Shown here one piece after another: positions 1 to 9,639 of a stretch of DNA of 9,639 nt; position 1 is the stretch's first letter, and each line of letters begins with the position of its first letter. The notes under the pieces are model-generated. The model was not told the origin of the DNA and made no database searches. It worked only from the letters and a program-made list of their open reading frames with translations. The position numbers and the translations under genes were made by a program. This DNA comes from an uncultured Bacteroidales bacterium (lineage in GTDB: Bacteria; Bacteroidota; Bacteroidia; Bacteroidales; P3). Where the stretch lies: the NCBI GenBank assembly GCA_937910265.1, contig CALEPD010000171.1, positions 1 to 9,639 on the forward strand, read 5' to 3'.

Positions 1-231
1 AGCGAGAAAAACGTAGCCAAACCGGTTTTGAAGGGTGCCTATGTCGAAGAGTGTTTCTACATCGGTGAACAGCATCTCGATGCTCTCGTTAACATCAAAT
101 CCAAAAACGAGCTCATCGCCGACGTTATCGCTCTCCTCGAGTCACCTGTCAAGAACGTTATTTCTCAGTTGCAATCAGCTGGCAATACCATCACTGGTGT
201 TTTGAAAACATTGGAAGAAAGAAACGCTTAA
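1..231 (+). CDS. rplJ: 50S ribosomal protein L10, C-terminal part (5' truncated by window edge)
   Basis: The frame is open from base 1, so the gene begins upstream of the window. Seventy-six residues are visible, a bit under half of a normal L10. The segment KGAYVEECFYIGEQHLDALV followed by N-I-K-S-K-N-E-L-I-A-D matches the end of the globular domain of Bacteroidales L10. The last 30 or so residues (from about S-P-V-K-N-V-I-S) form the long C-terminal helix which, in this family, binds the N-terminal domains of L12 dimers and so builds the ribosomal stalk. The gene ends in two consecutive stop codons, TAA TAA (229-234). rplL follows after a 71-base gap, the usual order. In E. coli the L10-L12 complex represses its own mRNA by binding the rplJ leader; any such leader here lies outside the window. 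The in-frame TTG at base 28 is internal, not a start. Confidence 0.96.
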   Translation, partial: SEKNVAKPVLKGAYVEECFYIGEQHLDALVNIKSKNELIADVIALLESPVKNVISQLQSAGNTITGVLKTLEERNA

Positions 232-243
232 TAAGCATTTTCC

Positions 244-255
244 GGGGGCAACCCC
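244..255 (+). promoter_or_regulatory. Small hairpin with GNRA-type loop in the rplJ-rplL gap
   Basis: GGGG (244-247) pairs with CCCC (252-255) around the four-base loop GCAA, which fits the stable GNRA tetraloop class. Flanking T's (238-241) and A's (256-258) could extend it past a two-base CC bulge. The rest of the gap is A/T-rich and includes a 10-bp palindrome, ACAAATTTGT, at 269-278. There is no T-run after the stem, so it is not an intrinsic terminator. It could protect mRNA ends, mark a processing point or tune rplL translation. The structure is visible; the function is inference. Confidence 0.4.
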
Positions 256-302
256 AAATCAATAAAAAACAAATTTGTATAACATTTTAAAAATTGAATA
301 TC

Positions 303-686
303 ATGGCAGACATTAAAGCCTTAGCAGAAGAATTGGTTAACTTAACCGTTAAAGAAGTAAAAGAACTCGCTGACGTATTGAAAGAAGAGTACGGTATCGA
401 ACCCGCAGCCGCAGCAGTAGCAGTAGCAGCTCCCGCAGCTGGCGCCGGCGCAGAAGCCGCTGAAGAGAAATCATCTTTCGACGTTATCTTGAAAGCTGTT
501 CCCGATGCAACCAAGAAACTCGCTGTTGTAAAAACCGTTAAAGATCTCGCAAGCTTGGGTCTTAAAGAGTCCAAAGAATTGGTTGACAACGCTCCTAAGC
601 CTGTTAAAGAAGGTATCTCCAAAGACGAAGCTGAAGCCCTCAAGAAAGCTCTCGAAGAGGCTGGTGCTGAAGTTGAACTCAAATAG
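303..686 (+). CDS. rplL: 50S ribosomal protein L7/L12
   Basis: This 127-residue protein has the standard L12 length and layout. Residues 1-32 form the dimerising helical N-terminal domain that docks on the L10 C-terminal helix. Residues 33-56 are a flexible Ala/Gly/Pro/Glu hinge. Residues 57-127 are the globular domain that contacts EF-Tu, EF-G, IF2 and RF3. K72, K77, K80 and K91 align with the basic residues of E. coli L12 (K65, K70, R73, K84) on the factor-binding face. ATG 303 is chosen because MADIKALAEELVNLTVKEV matches Bacteroides L12; an in-frame TTG at 294 would add three residues without support. No Shine-Dalgarno sequence precedes it; the upstream bases are A/T-rich. The usual GLGLKEAK motif reads SLGLKESK here (84-91), a mild deviation. 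The gene ends in tandem stops TAG TAA (684-689), and its codons are more A/T-ending than those of rpoB and rpoC. Confidence 0.98.
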   Translation: MADIKALAEELVNLTVKEVKELADVLKEEYGIEPAAAAVAVAAPAAGAGAEAAEEKSSFDVILKAVPDATKKLAVVKTVKDLASLGLKESKELVDNAPKPVKEGISKDEAEALKKALEEAGAEVELK

Positions 687-705
687 TAAGAACTATTGTT
701 TCCTA

Positions 706-751
706 AACAGGGAAATGGCATCCGGCTCTGCCGGAATGCCCTTTCCTTGTT
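706..751 (+). promoter_or_regulatory. Long imperfect hairpin in the rplL-rpoB gap (candidate attenuator or RNase III-type processing site)
   Basis: Hand pairing gives 20 base pairs closing a three-base loop, TCT (727-729). 721-726 pairs with 730-735. A736 is bulged. 717-720 pairs with 737-740. T716 faces C741 as a mismatch. 711-715 pairs with 742-746. 706-710 pairs with 747-751, including one G-U. The stem begins 19 bases after the rplL stop codon. The bases after the GC-rich core are only moderately T-rich and lie inside the lower stem, so this is not a textbook intrinsic terminator. In E. coli the matching interval carries a partial attenuator and an RNase III cleavage site that separate stalk-protein and polymerase expression. 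Position and long stem suggest an analogous role here; that part is inference. Confidence 0.6.
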
Positions 752-767
752 GTTTGGTATAGCTTGT

Positions 768-787
768 CCTGTTCACACACACACAGG
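768..787 (+). repeat. CA dinucleotide repeat within a small stem-loop, rplL-rpoB gap
   Basis: Six CA units run from 774 to 785. Flanking CCTGT (768-772) and ACAGG (783-787) can pair, leaving the CA tract mostly in a 10-base loop. A second weak stem, CCGT/ACGG, lies at 793-804. The rest of the gap up to 883 holds pyrimidine-rich sequence and T-tracts at 838-844 and 849-853. I see no convincing Bacteroidota promoter (TTTG about 20 bases before TAnnTTTG), and no GC-rich stem directly before the T-tracts. A short CA repeat may vary in length between strains, but its meaning here is unknown. Confidence 0.35.
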
Positions 788-863
788 CCCTGCCGTCATC
801 ACGGTCCTTTCTTCTCAGCTTTCGTGGCTTACCCCAGTTTTTTTCGAGTTTTTAGTTTGTTGT

Positions 864-883
864 GAACCTTTAATTTATATACC

Positions 884-886
<3 letters not shown>
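864..886 (+). promoter_or_regulatory. rpoB translation initiation region: TTG start, no Shine-Dalgarno
   Basis: The rpoB frame has an upstream stop (TGA, 863-865) and no ATG or GTG between it and TTG 884, so the first usable start is TTG. The preceding bases (TTTAATTTATATACC) are A/T-rich and lack any AGGAGG-like motif, as at the other starts in the window. The alternative GTG at 914 would remove the first ten residues, which line up with the N-terminus of Bacteroides RpoB as I recall it, so TTG is preferred. Confidence 0.75.
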
Positions 887-4687
<3,801 letters not shown>

Positions 4688-4715
4688 GACCTATACCAAA
4701 AAACATTGAGAGATT

Positions 4716-9191
<4,476 letters not shown>

Positions 9192-9200
9192 CAAGTCATT

Positions 9201-9515
9201 ATGTCAGACCACAAGAAGGAAAATAAAATCAATATCGATATCCAGCCCGATGTGGCATCAGGTTCCTACAGCAACCTCGCCATCATCACCCATGCGCCCA
9301 CCGAGTTCATCCTCGATTTCGCGCAGTTGCTTCCGGGCAACAACAATGCCCAAGTGCGTTCGCGTATCATCATGAATCCGTTTCATGCCAAACAGTTGCT
9401 CGCTGCCCTCAACGACAACATCTCACGCTACGAACGCTCCTTCGGCACCATCGAGCCCCCCAAGCCCCAGCTCGATATCGACACTGTTCCCTACGACATC
9501 ATCGGCAAGGCATAA
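9201..9515 (+). CDS. DUF3467 family protein of unknown function, downstream of rpoC
   Basis: This 104-residue protein looks soluble, with no signal peptide or membrane segment. It matches the DUF3467 proteins that follow rpoC in Bacteroides: a polar N-terminus (1-20), then SYSNLAIITHAPTEFILDF (22-40), LLPG (43-46), QVRSRIIMNPFHAKQLLAAL (51-70), NDNISRYERSFGTI (71-84), and a Pro-rich variable tail. The pattern suggests a small alpha/beta domain whose strands carry the Asn-Leu-Ala and Glu-Phe-x-x-Asp-Phe signatures, followed by an amphipathic helix. ATG 9201 is only nine bases after the rpoC stop and has no Shine-Dalgarno sequence, so the gene is very likely cotranscribed and perhaps translationally coupled. 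It is the last gene before the terminator. No molecular function is known to me. The context hints at a role linked to transcription or translation, but that is only guilt by association. Confidence 0.88.
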   Translation: MSDHKKENKINIDIQPDVASGSYSNLAIITHAPTEFILDFAQLLPGNNNAQVRSRIIMNPFHAKQLLAALNDNISRYERSFGTIEPPKPQLDIDTVPYDIIGKA

Positions 9516-9534
9516 CCCTACCGATAACAATAGC

Positions 9535-9570
9535 AAAAAGGCTGCCCCCAAAGGCAGCCTTTTTCGTTTT
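9535..9570 (+). terminator. Intrinsic terminator closing the rplJL-rpoBC-DUF3467 operon
   Basis: GGCTGCC (9540-9546) pairs perfectly with GGCAGCC (9553-9559) around the loop CCCAAA. AAAAA (9535-9539) upstream pairs with TTTTT (9560-9564) downstream, and a further TTTT follows at 9567-9570. It lies 20 bases after the DUF3467 stop. Because of the A-tract on the left it would also work on the opposite strand, so it could serve a convergent gene just beyond the window. Confidence 0.93.
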
Positions 9571-9584
9571 GTCAGGTCACCGAC

Positions 9585-9612
9585 CACCACATGAGCGCAG
9601 CGCAATGTGGTG
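9585..9612. repeat. Inverted repeat downstream of the operon terminator
   Basis: CACCACAT (9585-9592) and ATGTGGTG (9605-9612) form a perfect 8-bp stem. The 12-base interior contains GCGCA twice in tandem (9595-9604). A smaller GGTC/GACC stem overlaps its left edge (9575-9585). There is no T-run on either side, so it is not a simple terminator. It resembles a short intergenic palindrome of the REP type or a protein-binding site. The remaining bases to 9639 show no gene I can support. Confidence 0.45.
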
Positions 9613-9639
9613 CCCAATATGGTATACATCTGCAGCATC

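Noticed and set aside
758..767. TATAGCTTG as a Bacteroidota -7 promoter element for rpoB
   Set aside because: It only partly fits TAnnTTTG, and no TTTG lies about 20 bases upstream; that region is the hairpin instead.
838..853. T7 and T5 tracts before rpoB as an intrinsic terminator
   Set aside because: No GC-rich stem lies directly upstream; only 3-4 bp pairings can be drawn, so termination here is not supported.
9423..9638. Antisense open frame reaching the right window edge
   Set aside because: It runs through the terminator hairpin and into the DUF3467 gene, so it cannot be a normal gene end. Another minus-strand frame open from 9639 ends at a TGA (9577-9579) and could be the tail of a convergent gene, but 20 codons are too few to support it.

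Overview
The window is a stretch of core chromosome from a member of the phylum Bacteroidota, most likely order Bacteroidales. It carries the transcription and translation operon rplJ'-rplL-rpoB-rpoC followed by a small DUF3467 gene, all on the + strand. The lineage call rests on three things. The proteins read closely like those of Bacteroides and relatives as I remember them. None of the start codons has a purine-rich Shine-Dalgarno sequence, which is typical of this phylum. A DUF3467 gene follows rpoC directly, as it does in Bacteroides. The genus cannot be fixed from the sequence alone.

Layout: 1-231 is the C-terminal part of ribosomal protein L10 (cut by the window edge). 232-302 is a short A/T-rich gap with a small GNRA-type hairpin. 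303-686 is ribosomal protein L7/L12. 687-883 is a gap of about 200 bases holding a strong 20-bp imperfect hairpin, a short CA repeat and T-tracts. 884-4687 is rpoB, with a TTG start. 4716-9191 is rpoC, with an unusually long loop between the catalytic centre and the secondary-channel region. 9201-9515 is the DUF3467 gene. A strong intrinsic terminator at 9535-9570 closes the unit, and a second inverted repeat lies between it and the window end.

The genes supply two linked machines: the ribosomal stalk (L10 with L12 dimers), which recruits translation GTPases, and the beta and beta' subunits that form the RNA polymerase active site. Their order matches the classical rplJL-rpoBC arrangement. 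The long hairpin between rplL and rpoB sits where Escherichia coli has an attenuator and an RNase III site that set the stalk-to-polymerase ratio, so an equivalent role is a reasonable inference. No gap holds an obvious internal promoter, so I read the window as the downstream part of one transcription unit.

This is an ordinary housekeeping region, and I see no new defence, mobile or biosynthetic system. The points worth a second look are the RpoC loop with an apparent internal duplication, a Pro-to-Thr change at a nearly invariant RpoB position next to the rifampicin-associated segment, the rplL-rpoB hairpin combined with a non-ATG rpoB start, the uncharacterised gene coupled to rpoC, and the palindrome after the terminator.
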